Assembly (NCBI GenBank): GCA_030549775.1 | Contig: CM060181.1 | Span: 1,240,001 to 1,304,000 of the forward strand | From: Tamarix chinensis | Lineage: Eukaryota > Streptophyta > Magnoliopsida > Caryophyllales > Tamaricaceae | Reading direction: 5' to 3' | Length of the DNA: 64,000 nt | In this document: piece by piece, positions 25,348-36,597 of the stretch | How the letters are laid out: each line of letters begins with the position of its first letter | Position numbering within the stretch: the first letter of the stretch is position 1 | Made by a program: the position numbers and the translations under genes | Notes under the pieces: model-generated | What the model was told of the DNA's origin: nothing | The model's database searches: none | Seen by the model: only the letters and a program-made list of their open reading frames with translations

Positions 25348-27850
25348 ATGAATATAGTGCTTCAATGGAAAAGTTGTATCGAAAATGCATACTCATTCAA
25401 GATATTTGAGATGTATTGGAATGAGATAATGGTGAGAAGTCTTTTGATTATGATAAATAGTGACGGGTCATTAAAAATGATCATAGGCTCAACAAAGTTA
25501 GGGGGTTATGCAAATGTCTGTAGAGATCAATTGCCAAAGGCTCCAAACTCGCCATCAGACATTCGGTTCTTTCAAGAGTTTGCTCATTGAGAAAACACAA
25601 TTTTAATACACAAATCCTTTATACAACATGGGTGTTGATTGTACACCAAGTCAACATCAATATTCCACTATACATATTGATGACAAGACAAATACAGATG
25701 AATTCAGTGAAATTGTTGTTGATGTTGAAGTAGAAGAAAATGAAGATGCACATATAAACAAGCAAAGTGTTGTTGTGGAAGGTGAAGTTAGGAGAATGTT
25801 TAGAAGTGAGAATGCAGATGAATTTTTTAATGAGAAAACTATGATGATTGATTCAAGAATTGATCGTGATTATGAGCAATACATGTTAGAACAAGAGTTG
25901 TTGTTGGAAGAAGAGTTGTTGTCAAAAGAAGAGTTGAGTGGATTAGATATAAGGGCTTGTCAAGAGTTGTGGAAGTGTGGACATCCTAATATTGTTGATC
26001 CCAAACATGCCGAACAAGCTATTATTAGTGTAGAGTCATAGTGGGTAGCCTCAACTTCAAGATCTTCCCAAGGTTTTGAATTTGACCAAATATTTTTTTT
26101 AATAGAAGAGTTAGTGCATAATGTTAAATGCTACTCACTTTTGGTGAAGCTATCCTACAAGAAAGATCAATCATTAAAAATAATATTTGAGGCATTTTGT
26201 GATAGATGTGCTTGGAGGTTGCATGCACAAACTATAAATAATTATTCGGGGAGGATGAATATCACATCATATAATGGCCCGCATCAATGTCTCCTCCAAG
26301 AACTGAATTGTGATCATTTGAATTTGACATCCGATTTTATTGCCCAAGAGAATGAAGGCCTAGTAAGAACCCATTTGTCTATAAGTGTAAAAGCTTTCAT
26401 TGAAAACATAAAATTAAAGTGGGGGTTTATGGTTTCTTATAGGAAGGCATGGGTAAAAAAAAAGGCAATAAATAAAATATAAGGAGAGTTCAACGAGTCT
26501 TTTGCCCGACTTCCAAGATGGCTTTTTGAAATGAATGAATCTAATCCTCTTTTTGTTGAATTGGAAGTTGTATATATTTATGATCTTGCTATAGTGGTTT
26601 TTGAGAGGGTATTTTGGGCATTTGGGCCAAGCATTAAGGGGTATAAGTGGTGTTTTCTGGTGGTCTCTATAGATTCCCCTCACTTGTATGGTAAGCACAA
26701 GAGTGGGTTACTTATTATAGTGGGTATTGACGCATATAATCATATATTTCCACTTGTGTTTGCTTTTGTTCATTTAGAAAGTGGAGAAAATTAGGGTTGG
26801 TTCATGGACATCATTCGACGGAAAGTTATACACAACTGGCACTTGTGTGTCATCCCTGATCGACATAAGGGTATAATAAAAGCAATGCGAAGTGATAGAT
26901 GGCATGTGCCATATGGCACGAATTGATACTTTTTGCAACATTTAAAGGTAATTTTTTTTATGGCCATGAAAAATTATAGGTCGATGGGTAAGATATTGTA
27001 GAAGATCGAAACCTAACACTAACCTCTAAAGTGGATTAGTTGGATGGAATCATTGAAAAAGACTAACAAGGAAGCCTATGAATGACCTAATAAGTTGGAT
27101 CCTACAAAGTGGCCATGATGATGGTATATGTTTCGGCATGATAAATACTAATTTTTTGGAATCACTTAATAGTGTGTTGAAAGATACAAGGTATTCACCC
27201 ATCACCACCCTTCCACAAATGACCTTCTATCGAGTAAATAGTTGGTTTGTCACCAAAAGATATCAAGTAAATAAGTACATTCATGAGGATAAACAATGTT
27301 TGCCAACAATTGAATGAGTGATTACTAGGAATTTGGAGAAAGCTTATGGTCATTGGGGTTTTACGTACCATATGGAGCGACAATACTTTCATGTTAAAAT
27401 TATGTATCATACAATCAATGTAGGTTATAGCAAAGGATTTCATAGACAAGTGGTCAATATGTAAGAAAAGATGTGTTCTTGCCATAATGGAAATTATACA
27501 AGATTACATGATCCCATTTACTATCATGTTGTATCTATTGTAGCTTTGATGGCAGAAACTATGTTGGTAAATGGTATAATACATGAAACTGGTCAAAGAG
27601 TTATGTATCAATATTCCATCATATCCCTGATGAAGGTTACTGGAAGTCATATGATAGTCTTACCATCATACCGAACAAGTGGTAGTTAAAGGGCAAAGGA
27701 AGACATGAGAGACAAAGAAGACCTAATGAAATGGATTGAGAGTAGGGAAAGAGGGTATAAAGGTGAAAAGCTTGTGGAAGAAATGGGCATGATAGTCGCC
27801 GATGTGATGCTAATAGAATAGGACATGATTAGAATCATTCAAGTACTTCA
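25348..27850 (+). pseudogene. Mutator-like (MULE) transposase, mudrA type, decayed
   Basis: The order of mudrA domains is readable. First come an acidic N-terminal region (25628-26041) and the MuDR DNA-binding region (about 26060-26480, with NYSGRMNITSYNGPHQC and VSYRKAW). The MULE transposase core follows: SIDSPHLYGKHKSGLL near 26670-26715, VIPDRHKGI near 26855, and the NTNFLESLNSVLKD block at 27141-27185. Last are a SWIM-type zinc finger near 27471-27530 and a CCHC knuckle at about 27770-27808. In-frame stops occur at 26039, 26480 and 26792. A further stop falls at a TGG-to-TGA site near 27085, and the frame shifts near 27113. The SWIM third Cys is replaced and the knuckle's first Cys codon reads TGA. 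The element would move DNA in the nucleus when intact; this copy is dead. The frame at 25348-25590 may be its N-terminus, but I do not recognise it. Terminal repeats were not found. Confidence 0.85.
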
Positions 27851-28023
27851 CAAAACTCAATATTTGATGTTTCAGACCCCTATGCTTATATCCTTTCACA
27901 GATTGTTGTTATTGTATTGTATGTTATTTTATTTTGTATTGTAAGTACTTGAATAATTTAAAGTATTTAGAGCTAAACGCTTGTATTAAATGGTGTTAGC
28001 ATGTAATCTTGGAGACCACTATC

Positions 28024-28031
28024 CTTATAAC
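28024..28031. repeat. Target site duplication, left copy (CTTATAAC)
   Basis: Eight bases identical to 33635-33642, immediately outside the hAT-type ends. Confidence 0.9.
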
Positions 28032-28039
28032 TAGAGGTG

Positions 28040-28560
28040 GCAAACGGGTCGGGCGGGTCGGGTTCGGGTCGGATCATAGCGGGTCGGGTCATTAACGGGT
28101 CGGGTCATAGCGGGTCATTTGACTATTGCGGGTCGGGTGCGGGTCGGATCGGGTCACTAACGGGTCGGGTCATTTCGGGTCAATCAATTTGGCGGGTCGG
28201 GTGCGGGTCGGGTCGGGTCATTAACGGGTCGGGTCATTTCGGGTCAATTTGTCGGGTCGGGTGCGGGTCGGGTCGGGTCATTAACGGGTCGGGTCATTTC
28301 GGGTCAATTTGTCGGGTCGGGTCGGTTGCGGGTCGGGTCATTTCGGTTGCGGGTCATTTCGGGTCAATTGTCGGGTCGGGTCGGTTTCGGGTCGGGTCAT
28401 TTCGGTTCCGGCCTCCAGGTCATTTCGGGTTAATTTGTCGAGTCGGATTAGGTCCGACTATTCGAGTTAAGAAAACTCGGATTCGGATAATTTTGGGTTA
28501 ACTTGATTGGTGGTAGGGTGACTAGGGTCGGGTTGGTTTCGGATCATTTTCTAGTTCACG
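28040..28560. repeat. GGGTCGGGTC repeat cluster, left subterminal
   Basis: Dozens of GGGTC units are arranged as CGGGTCGGGTCATTAACGGG-type repeats of roughly 30-60 bases, fading out by about 28750. Subterminal repeat clusters usually serve as transposase binding sites in hAT elements; that role here is inference. The open frame over it is a Gly/Ser/Arg-rich shadow. Confidence 0.8.
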
Positions 28561-28779
28561 TGAGTAGGTGGCTTCGGCCGGTTCAGGTCATTTCATATTT
28601 TCATGTAATAATATAATATGACAGGTTAGTTATGTTCGAGTTGTTTCGAGTTAAATTGATGGGTGGGGTCATTTGACTCATTTCATACAATTTGACGGGT
28701 TGAATTCAATTAGTTACGGGTTAACTTAATGGGTCGAGTTTTGACGGGTTTACTCATATTCGAGCCTAAGTAATTATCA

Positions 28780-31700
28780 TTTCATAAATCATAAATATTA
28801 GAGACAGACAATCATAAGATTAATATTGCAGATAAAAGAATTAAAAATATTAAATGCGCTTTATTTTCACAAATAAATAGTAAAGATATTTATAAATTTT
28901 AATAATAAAAAATGTTGCGCTTTGAATCAAACAAAGATATTTATCATTGATTATAATTTATTTGATAACTTAAAATATTTAATTACTTAAAAAAGATAAT
29001 TTTATAAAATAAAGATGATCAAAACAAGATTATACAATGTATAATTAATTATCATTTATTACATTGTATATATTAGATACAATAATAAGATTACTAGTAA
29101 AGATAAATGAAATAAGAATATTATATGTGTTTTATTTTTACAAAGGTAAATAATAAAAATATTTATAAGTTTTAATAGTATTATATTCGATTGCTTAAAA
29201 TATTTATAAATTTTAAAAGTAAAAATATTAGATATCTATAATATATTATATTTACTTAATTAGTTAAAATATTTGATTACTTAAAAAAAGATAATTTTAT
29301 AAAATAAAGATGAACATAACAAGAATAAACAATGTATAATTATCATTTACTACATTGTAAATATTAGATACAATCATAAGATTATTAGTAAAGATAAATG
29401 AAAAAGAGTATTATATGTGTTTTATTTACCAAGGTAAATAATAAAGATATTTATAAGTTTTAATAGTATTATATTTGATTGCTTTAAACATTTTAAAATT
29501 TTACATGTAAAAGTATTCGATGTTTATCATATATTATATTTAATTGATTACTTAAAAAAAGATAATTTTATAAAATAAAGGTGAGTATAACAAGAATATA
29601 TAATGTATAATTATCATTTATAACATTGTAAATATTAGATACAATACAATTATAAGATTACTAGTAAAGATAAATGAAATAAGAATATTATATGTGTTTT
29701 ATTTTTACAAAGGTAAATAATAAAGATATTCATAAGTTTAATAGTATTATATTTGATTTCATTAAACATTTATAATTTTAAAAGTAAAAATATTTGATGT
29801 TTATATTATATTATATTTAATTAATTAGTTAAAATATTTGATTACTTAAAAAAAGATAATTTTATAAAATAAAGGTGAGCATAACAAGAATAAACAATGT
29901 ATAATTATCATTTATTACATTGTATATATTAGATACAATAAAATCATAAGATTATTAGTAAAGACTAAAGATAAATGAAATAAGAGTATTATATGTGTTT
30001 TATTTATACAAAGGTAAATAATAAAGATATTTATAAGTTTTAATAGTATTATATTTGATTGCTTTAAACATTTATAAATTTTACATGTAAAAATATTAGA
30101 TGTTTATTGTATATTATATTTAATTGATTACTTAAAAAAAGATAATTTTATAAAATAAAGGTGAGCATAACAAAAATAAACAATGTATAATTATCATTTA
30201 TTACATTGTATATACTAGATACAATACAATCATAAGATCACTAGTAAAGATAGATAAAATAAGAATATTATATGTGTTTTATTTTTACAAAGGTAAATAA
30301 TAAAGATATTTATAAGTTTTGATAGTATTATACTTGATTGCTTTAAACATTTATAAATTTTACATGTAAAAATATTAGATGTTTATTGTATATTATATTT
30401 AATTGATTACTTAAAATATTTGATTACTTAAAAAAAGATAATTTTATAAATAAGGTGAGCATAACAAGAATATACAATGTATAATTATCATTTATTACAT
30501 TATATATAGTAGATACAATACAATCATAAGATCACTAGTAAAGATAAATGATATAAGAGTATTATATGTGTTTTATTTTTACAAAGGTAAATAATAAAGA
30601 TATTTATAATTTTTGATAGTATTATATTTGATTGCTTTAAACATTTATAAATTTTACATGTAAAAATATTAGATGTTTATTGTATATTATATTTAATTGA
30701 TTACATAAAATATTTGATTACTTAAAAAAAGATAATTTTATAAAATAAAGGTGAGCATAACAAGAATATACAATGTATAATTATCATTTATTACATTGTA
30801 TATACTAGATACAATACAATCATAAGATCACTAGTAAAGATAGATAAATAAGAATATTATATGTGTTTATTTTTACAAAGGTAAATAATAAAGATATTTA
30901 TAAGTTTTGATAGTATTATACTTGATTGCTTTAAACATTTATAAATTTTAAAAGTAAAAATATTAGATGTTTATCGTATATTATATTTAATTGATTACTT
31001 AAAAAAAGATAATTCTATAAAATAAAGGTGAGCATAACAAGAATATAAAATGTATAATTATCATTTATTACATTATATATAGTAGATACAATACAATCAT
31101 AAGATCACTAGTAAAGATAAATGAAATAAGAGTATTATATGTGTTTTATTTTTACAAAGGTAAATAATAAAGATATGTATAAGTTTTAATTATATATATT
31201 TGATTTCTTTAAACATTTATAAACTTTAAAAGTAAAAATATTAGATGTTTATCGTATATTATATTTAATTGATTACTTAAAATATTTGATTACTTAAAAA
31301 AAGATAATTTTATAAAATAAAGGTGAGCATAACAAGAATATACAATGTATAATTATCATTTATTACATTATATATAGTAGATACAATACAATCATAAGAT
31401 CACTAGTAAAGATAAATGAAATAAGAGTATTATATATGTTTTATTTTTACAAAGGTAAATAATAAAGATATGTATAAGTTTTAATTATATTATATTTGAT
31501 TTCTTTAAACATTTATAAACTTTAAAAGTAAAAATATTAGATGTTTATCATATATATATTTAATTGATTACTTAAAATATTTGATTACTTAAAAAAAGAT
31601 AATTTTATAAAATAAAGGTGAGCATAACAAGAATATACAATGTATAATTATCATTTATTACATTGTATATACTAGATACAATACAATCATAAGATCACTA

Positions 31701-32450
31701 GTAAAGATAAATGAAATAAGAATATTATATGTGTTTTATTTTTACAAAGGTAAATAATAAAGATATTTATAAGTTTTGATAGTATTATACTTGATTGCTT
31801 TAAACATTTATAAATTTTACATGTAAAAATATTAGATGTTTATTGTATATTATATTTAATTGATTACTTAAAAAAGATAATTTTATAAAATAAAGGTGAG
31901 CATAACAAGAATATACAATGTATAATTATCATTTATTACATTATATATAGTAGATACAATACAATCATAAGATCACTAGTAAAGATAAATGAAATAAGAG
32001 TATTATATGTGTTTTATTTTACAAAGGTAAATAATAAAGATATGTATAAGTTTTAATTATATTATATTTGATTTCTGTAAACATTTATAAACTTTAAAAG
32101 TAAAAATATTAGATGTTTATCGTATATTATATTTAATTGATTACTTAAAATATTTGATTACTTAAAAAAAGATAATTTTATAAAATACAGGTGAGCATAA
32201 CAAGAATATACAATGTATAATTATCATTTATTACATTGTATATACTAGATACAATACAATCATAAGATCACTAGTAAAGATAAATGAAATAAGAATATTA
32301 TATGTGTTTTATTTTTACAAAGGTAAATAATTAAGATATTTATAAGTTTTGATAGTATTATATTTGATTGCATTAAGCATTTATAAATTTTACATGTAAA
32401 AATATTAGATGTTTATTGTATATTATATTTAATTAATTACTTGCAAAAGT
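28780..32450. repeat. Satellite-like tandem array, 12 copies of about 270-296 bp
   Basis: The marker GATAATTTTATAAAATAAAG or a close variant begins at 28995, 29290, 29561, 29855, 30141, 30437, 30731, 31008, 31303, 31598, 31876 and 32171. Spacings are 295, 271, 294, 286, 296, 294, 277, 295, 295, 278 and 295. The short units lack a 17-base block around TTAAAATATTTGATTAC. Copies are more alike towards the right half. The array is wholly inside the hAT-type element. Confidence 0.9.
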
Positions 32451-33221
32451 ATTATTTTTTTATCCAATAATTTTTATATCATTTATTCTATCTTTTTTTT
32501 CATATTCATTTCTCTATATAATTTATCTTATTAATTTCTCTAGTTGCATTTATTTTATTAACATTATTATATTTATATTTTTATTATTTTTATTAATTAT
32601 TATTATTATAGTAAAAAAAATATAATAAGTTATTTAAAACATAATTTAAATTAAATAATAATTTTATATATTTTCATTAATTATTAATTATTATATATAT
32701 ATTCATATAAATTAAAAATTAAATAATATAAAATATTAATATTAATATTATAATTAAAAAAATAATTAGATATTATAAATTTAAAATTGATGAACGTAGA
32801 ATACTAAATTATATTTAAAGTAAATTAATAATATTAAAAGAAAAAATATAACTAAAACTTTAAATTTAGGGTTGTAACGTGAGATACTCTTGATACGAGG
32901 TATAGTTATTATTTGTTGGATTTTGTAGGTGATAAGTGATAAATTGATAACTAATAAATGATACTATTATACTCTTCTATTAAGAGTTTCTTCAAATAGA
33001 TGGATTAGTAGATGTAATGAACACGTTTTGAAAATCATTTTATAGGATTATAACTGGATGTTTGTCTTTTTTATTTTGATTTTTTTATTAATAATATATC
33101 TTATTAGGATATCATTAGTAAATAAGAATGGCTAGGGTAAAATTATGAAAAATAAGTACAATTTATAAAATACTATATTTTTTAAAAGCTTTAAATGAAT
33201 AATAAAATATATGTAATTTAT

Positions 33222-33226
33222 TATTA

Positions 33227-33257
<31 letters not shown>

Positions 33258-33272
33258 TTATTATTATTATTT
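33222..33272. repeat. (ATT)n microsatellite
   Basis: A TTA/ATT run with a few interruptions lies just inside the right GGGTC cluster. Confidence 0.85.
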
Positions 33273-33296
33273 TGATGTCTGATCAGGTTAATATTG

Positions 33297-33620
33297 AGTC
33301 AGATCGGGTGATTGTCGGGTCGGGTCAACGTTGGGTCGGGTCAAAGCGGGTCGGGTCAATAACGGGTCGGGTCACTATCGGGTCGGGTCAATTACGGGTC
33401 GGGTCAATGACGGGTCGGGTCGCTATCGGGTCGGGTCAATAACGGGTCGTGGGTTGGGATCGGGTCGGGTCGGGTTCGGGTCGGGTTGATTATTATCGGG
33501 TCAGTGCCGGGTCGGGTCATTGTCGGGTCGGGTCTGGGTCGGGTCGGGTTGCTAAATTTTGCGGGTCGTAACGGGTCGGGTTTCGCTCGGGTCGGGTCGG
33601 GTTGGGCGGGTCGGGTCAAC
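33297..33620. repeat. GGGTCGGGTC repeat cluster, right subterminal
   Basis: The same GGGTC motifs as at the left end, in units such as CGGGTCGGGTCAATAACGGG. They are in the same orientation as the left cluster, so the clusters are direct rather than inverted repeats. Confidence 0.8.
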
Positions 33621-33634
33621 TTTTGCCGGCTCTA

Positions 33635-33642
33635 CTTATAAC
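33635..33642. repeat. Target site duplication, right copy (CTTATAAC)
   Basis: Identical to 28024-28031. Confidence 0.9.
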
Positions 33643-33789
33643 CTTCGATAGATTGTTATTCTTATTGTATTGTATGTTGCATAACTTTATCCTATGTAAT
33701 TTAAATTATTAGGTATGTCATTATTATGTGTATTAGATTTTTGCACATTATTTGTATGTCTTGTATATTGAAGGTGTCATTTAGCAACA

Positions 33790-34417
33790 TGGATGCCATA
33801 CATGATATTTATCCAAGGTCTGAAGATCCATCCATTTTGGTATAACAACATTGGCACCGTTCCTCTGACATTTGGCTTGGATAGGTACTTCATTATAAAA
33901 TTACACAATGTTTTCCTTTCAATGCTTTCAATTATTTTATACGCAAGTCCTAATATTATTGTTTTTTTAATGATATATTGTAGGGTGTGGATGAAAAGCT
34001 AAAGTGTAGGTGTTATTATGGAGATTTGTAGATGCCCGATCTAAAGGCCATAGATATTTGGTCAATTCTAGTTTTATTGGTGAGATGCACCTATGATACA
34101 TGCAGCTCAATGGGCCCCTAATCACAATGCTAGTTGAAAGGTGGCTTCTAGAAACACAAACTTTTTATATAAGAGTAGGTGAGATGACAATCACCCTTGA
34201 GGATGTGGTTATGATATTAGGGTTTCCTATTAGTGGCATATCAATAGCTAGAATGGAAGTCATGGATCATAGGTAGATGTGTGCAAATTTTTTTGGTACA
34301 GAGCCAACTAATGCAGACATAAAAGGTAGATAATTAGATCTCCTTTAGCTTCGTAAGAACATTGAAGAGCTGCCTGATGAAGCCAACGATATGCAAATAC
34401 ACTTGCATGCTAAGGTA
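33790..34417 (+). pseudogene. Plant mobile domain (PMD, MAIN-like) protein, decayed and truncated
   Basis: Reading from the ATG at 33790 gives MDAIHDIYPRSEDPSILV and then HWHRSSDIWLG, typical of the N-terminus of transposon-borne PMD proteins. After an AT-rich gap that may be a degraded intron (about 33885-33985), VDEKLKCR resumes. From about 34110 comes the diagnostic block LVERWLLETQTFYI followed by GEMTITLEDVVMILGFPISG. Further on, FFGTEPTNADIKGR and ELPDEANDM are recognisable. Stops and at least one frameshift interrupt it. The 3' part is missing where LTR sequence begins at about 34418. PMD proteins occur both as cellular genes (MAIN, MAIL1, acting in nuclear silencing and genome stability) and inside MULE and gypsy elements. 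Being 3' of a MULE transposase, this one is more likely transposon cargo. Confidence 0.75.
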
Positions 34418-35507
34418 TGGCTGTGGTAGCTCGTGTAGGAGGAATTAGAGGTGTTAGCGGTGTGGTTCGGTGGAGGGTGATGCAGGGAGTCATTTGGTAG
34501 GTGGTTCAGGGGGTGGAGCTTGACGATGATGGCGGTGGAGGTGTCTGAAGGGGTAGTGGCACAAGGGGTAATTTTTGGGCAAGAAAAAGGGGATCTTGAT
34601 TAAGGGTCGGGTATAGGATATTTATAGGCCAATAGGGGTAGAAACGACAGAGGGGGAAGAGGACAAGAGGGGGGAAGGTATGGCAGGGTTACCTACCGGC
34701 AGTAGTAGTCCGGTACAAGTCTGCAAGGTTGCAGCCTGTAGGGGTAGGTTGGGTTGGGGAGAAGAAAAGGAAAGGGAGGGGCATGCGTGAGGGGGAGATG
34801 TGGGGTTGGTTGGGATCAAAAAAGGAAAGGAAAACGACAAGGATAGAAGAGGAAGGCAGGCTAGTCGGCGGTTGGTGGCAGAGGAGGGAGTGGCGGCATA
34901 TCGTAGGTGCGACCTGCAGAATGGGTCGGGGAAGAAGGAAAAGGGAAATAAAGGAGTTGGGTCACTGGTCTAGGAAATAAAAGAAAAGAAATAAAAAGGG
35001 AGAGGATCGGGCGGGTTGAGTAGGGAAGGAAGGATGGCGCGGGCCTAGGCAGTGTAGGGGAGAGAAGAGGGAAAGGAAAGTTGGGCCATGAGGGGAAGGA
35101 CTAGCTCAAATCCGATGAAGAAGGGGAAAAAAGAAAAAAGAGAAAGGAGAGAAAGTAAAGAAAAAGGAAAAAAGAAAGGGGAAAAAGGAAAAAAAAAAGA
35201 AAAAAAGGAAAAAGGAAAATAGATTGGTTGGGGTATTTAGAATATTTTGGTATTTTTGATCATTTAAAATAATAATTAAATTTCCTTTTTATATTAATTT
35301 GGGATATGTTGAATAATTTTTCCTAAATTTCATTTTAATTAGTCAAAACACCATAATTTTTCTTAATTAAATTATTTATTATTTTTCTCTTGATTTTGCC
35401 TTAAATAATCTCCCTTATTTTAATAAAATAATTTTATATTAAATTAATTTCCCTGATAAATTCCTATTTTAATATAATTTTCTAAATTAGGATTTTGGGG
35501 TATTTCA
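34418..35507 (-). repeat. 3' LTR, truncated
   Basis: It starts on the minus strand as TGAAATACCCCAAAATCC. It is homologous along its length to 40190-41636, including a TATA-like TATAAATAT at 34618-34626 next to CCTATTGG. The missing 4 kb was lost at the junction with the PMD pseudogene. Confidence 0.8.
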
Positions 35508-35524
35508 TCATTACCCCTTTAAAT
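35508..35524 (-). promoter_or_regulatory. Polypurine tract (minus strand)
   Basis: The minus strand reads TTTAAAGGGGTAATGA directly before the 3' LTR. It matches the AAGGGGGTAATGA tract at 62497-62509 of the young element, and it primes plus-strand synthesis in the family. Confidence 0.75.
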
Positions 35525-36062
35525 AAAGACTTCCTCCCTGAAGTCACTTCCTAATTCCTAGGGTTAAGGGCCAAGACGTTCTAAGCGGTTAAGGACAATA
35601 CTAACATGACTACTATACAACTACCCCTTACAGAAAAGGATTTATTAAGAAGTCTACCTCGCCTATGACTAAGGCCAAATCTGAAGGTAACTGGGTATAT
35701 TCCCTTCTATCACCCCAAAGAAAGCACTACAAATAATACTACGCTAGTAGAGGATGACGGCTTAGCCTTAGCAACAATGAAGCGCCCAAAAGGGACAAGG
35801 ATGCATTCGAATTGGAGGATAAGTACTGGTAGAGAAGGTATGGTGAACATATCCGGGATGACGTCTAGCTGGTGGTCGGCCTCTGCTTGACCAATCACGT
35901 TCAAACGTCCACTCGAATGACCTCCTCTTTGAGGGAAGGGTCTAGATCCCTGAGGCCTTCCCCTGGCATCTCGATTTGGAGTATCAATTGGAATGTGTGC
36001 CTACTATTGGAACTGCGGGGATGAAGTCTAGTAGTGTTTCTGGTAGGCCTGTTGCTGGGGAA

Positions 36063-36545
36063 TCAGGGGTCCCCTCTACTGGTATTGCTGACTCTAAACT
36101 GCTGGAAGCGCGGCCGATCATGACATTCAACTGAGCGGTGACCCAATCTGCCACAAATCATACCGAACATGCGTTTTCCCTCACAGTCTCTACCTGGTTG
36201 TCTCCTATCACAACATCTGCAAACAGGTCCCCTCAGTGGTCCCTGACCTCTGAACTGATCTCCTAGCCGGTGTCTCATCGATCCTCCTACTCACGGTTGG
36301 GTCCCACTCCCAGAACTCTGCCCCTTGGGTTTCCTCTTCCCAAGGATGGTGGCCTACTCCTCAAACAGAGTGGCAGCGATGCAAGCGCGCTCGTACAAGG
36401 TAGCCAGATCAATGAAGGCTACATCTCCCATTATACGCCAAATGTTGAAGTTTAACCCCTGTTCAAACTGGAACACCAATGTGAACTCACTAGCGACGAT
36501 CCTTGGGGAGAACCAAGGTAGCTCGGTGAAGCGAGCATGGAAATC
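36063..36545 (-). pseudogene. Ty3/gypsy gag fragment with decayed zinc knuckles
   Basis: On the minus strand, 36545 to about 36300 reads ARFTELPWFSPRIVASE and then FQFEQGLNFNIWRIM, characteristic of the retrotransposon gag capsid domain. Downstream (36278-36063) lie CRCCDRRQPGRDCEGKRM and ICGRLGHRSVEC, a degenerate pair of CCHC knuckles that in intact gag bind genomic RNA. The second knuckle's first Cys is gone, and there is an in-frame stop between the two parts. Nothing of pol follows, so the element has lost at least 4 kb of coding interior. Confidence 0.75.
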
Positions 36546-36585
36546 AAAATTTTATTTCAAAATAAGCATGGTTACCAGAACCAAC

Positions 36586-36597
36586 GATCTGATACCA
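36586..36597 (-). other. Primer binding site (initiator Met-tRNA type), one mismatch
   Basis: The minus strand reads TGGTATCAGATC, three bases after the LTR end TTACA. The canonical site, TGGTATCAGAGC, is found at 62121-62132. Confidence 0.75.

Larger units (their letters stand above)
28032..33634. mobile_element. Non-autonomous hAT-type transposon, 5.6 kb
   Basis: The left end TAGAGGTGGCAAA and the right end TTTGCCGGCTCTA are inverted repeats with 2 mismatches in 13. They are flanked by a perfect 8-bp duplication CTTATAAC. The TAG start and 8-bp duplication are hAT hallmarks. No transposase is encoded: the interior is two clusters of GGGTCGGGTC motifs around an AT-rich satellite-like array. 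It sits between a MULE transposase remnant and a plant-mobile-domain remnant. Either it inserted into one larger element or the two remnants are merely adjacent. Mobility would need a hAT transposase supplied elsewhere. Confidence 0.85.

Noticed and set aside
28037..28501. 154-codon Gly/Ser/Arg-rich frame
   Set aside because: Translation of GGGTCGGGTC repeats; interrupted elsewhere, no function implied.
28780..32450. CRISPR-like regular repeats
   Set aside because: Units of 270-296 bases adjoin directly with no unique spacers, and the genome is eukaryotic.
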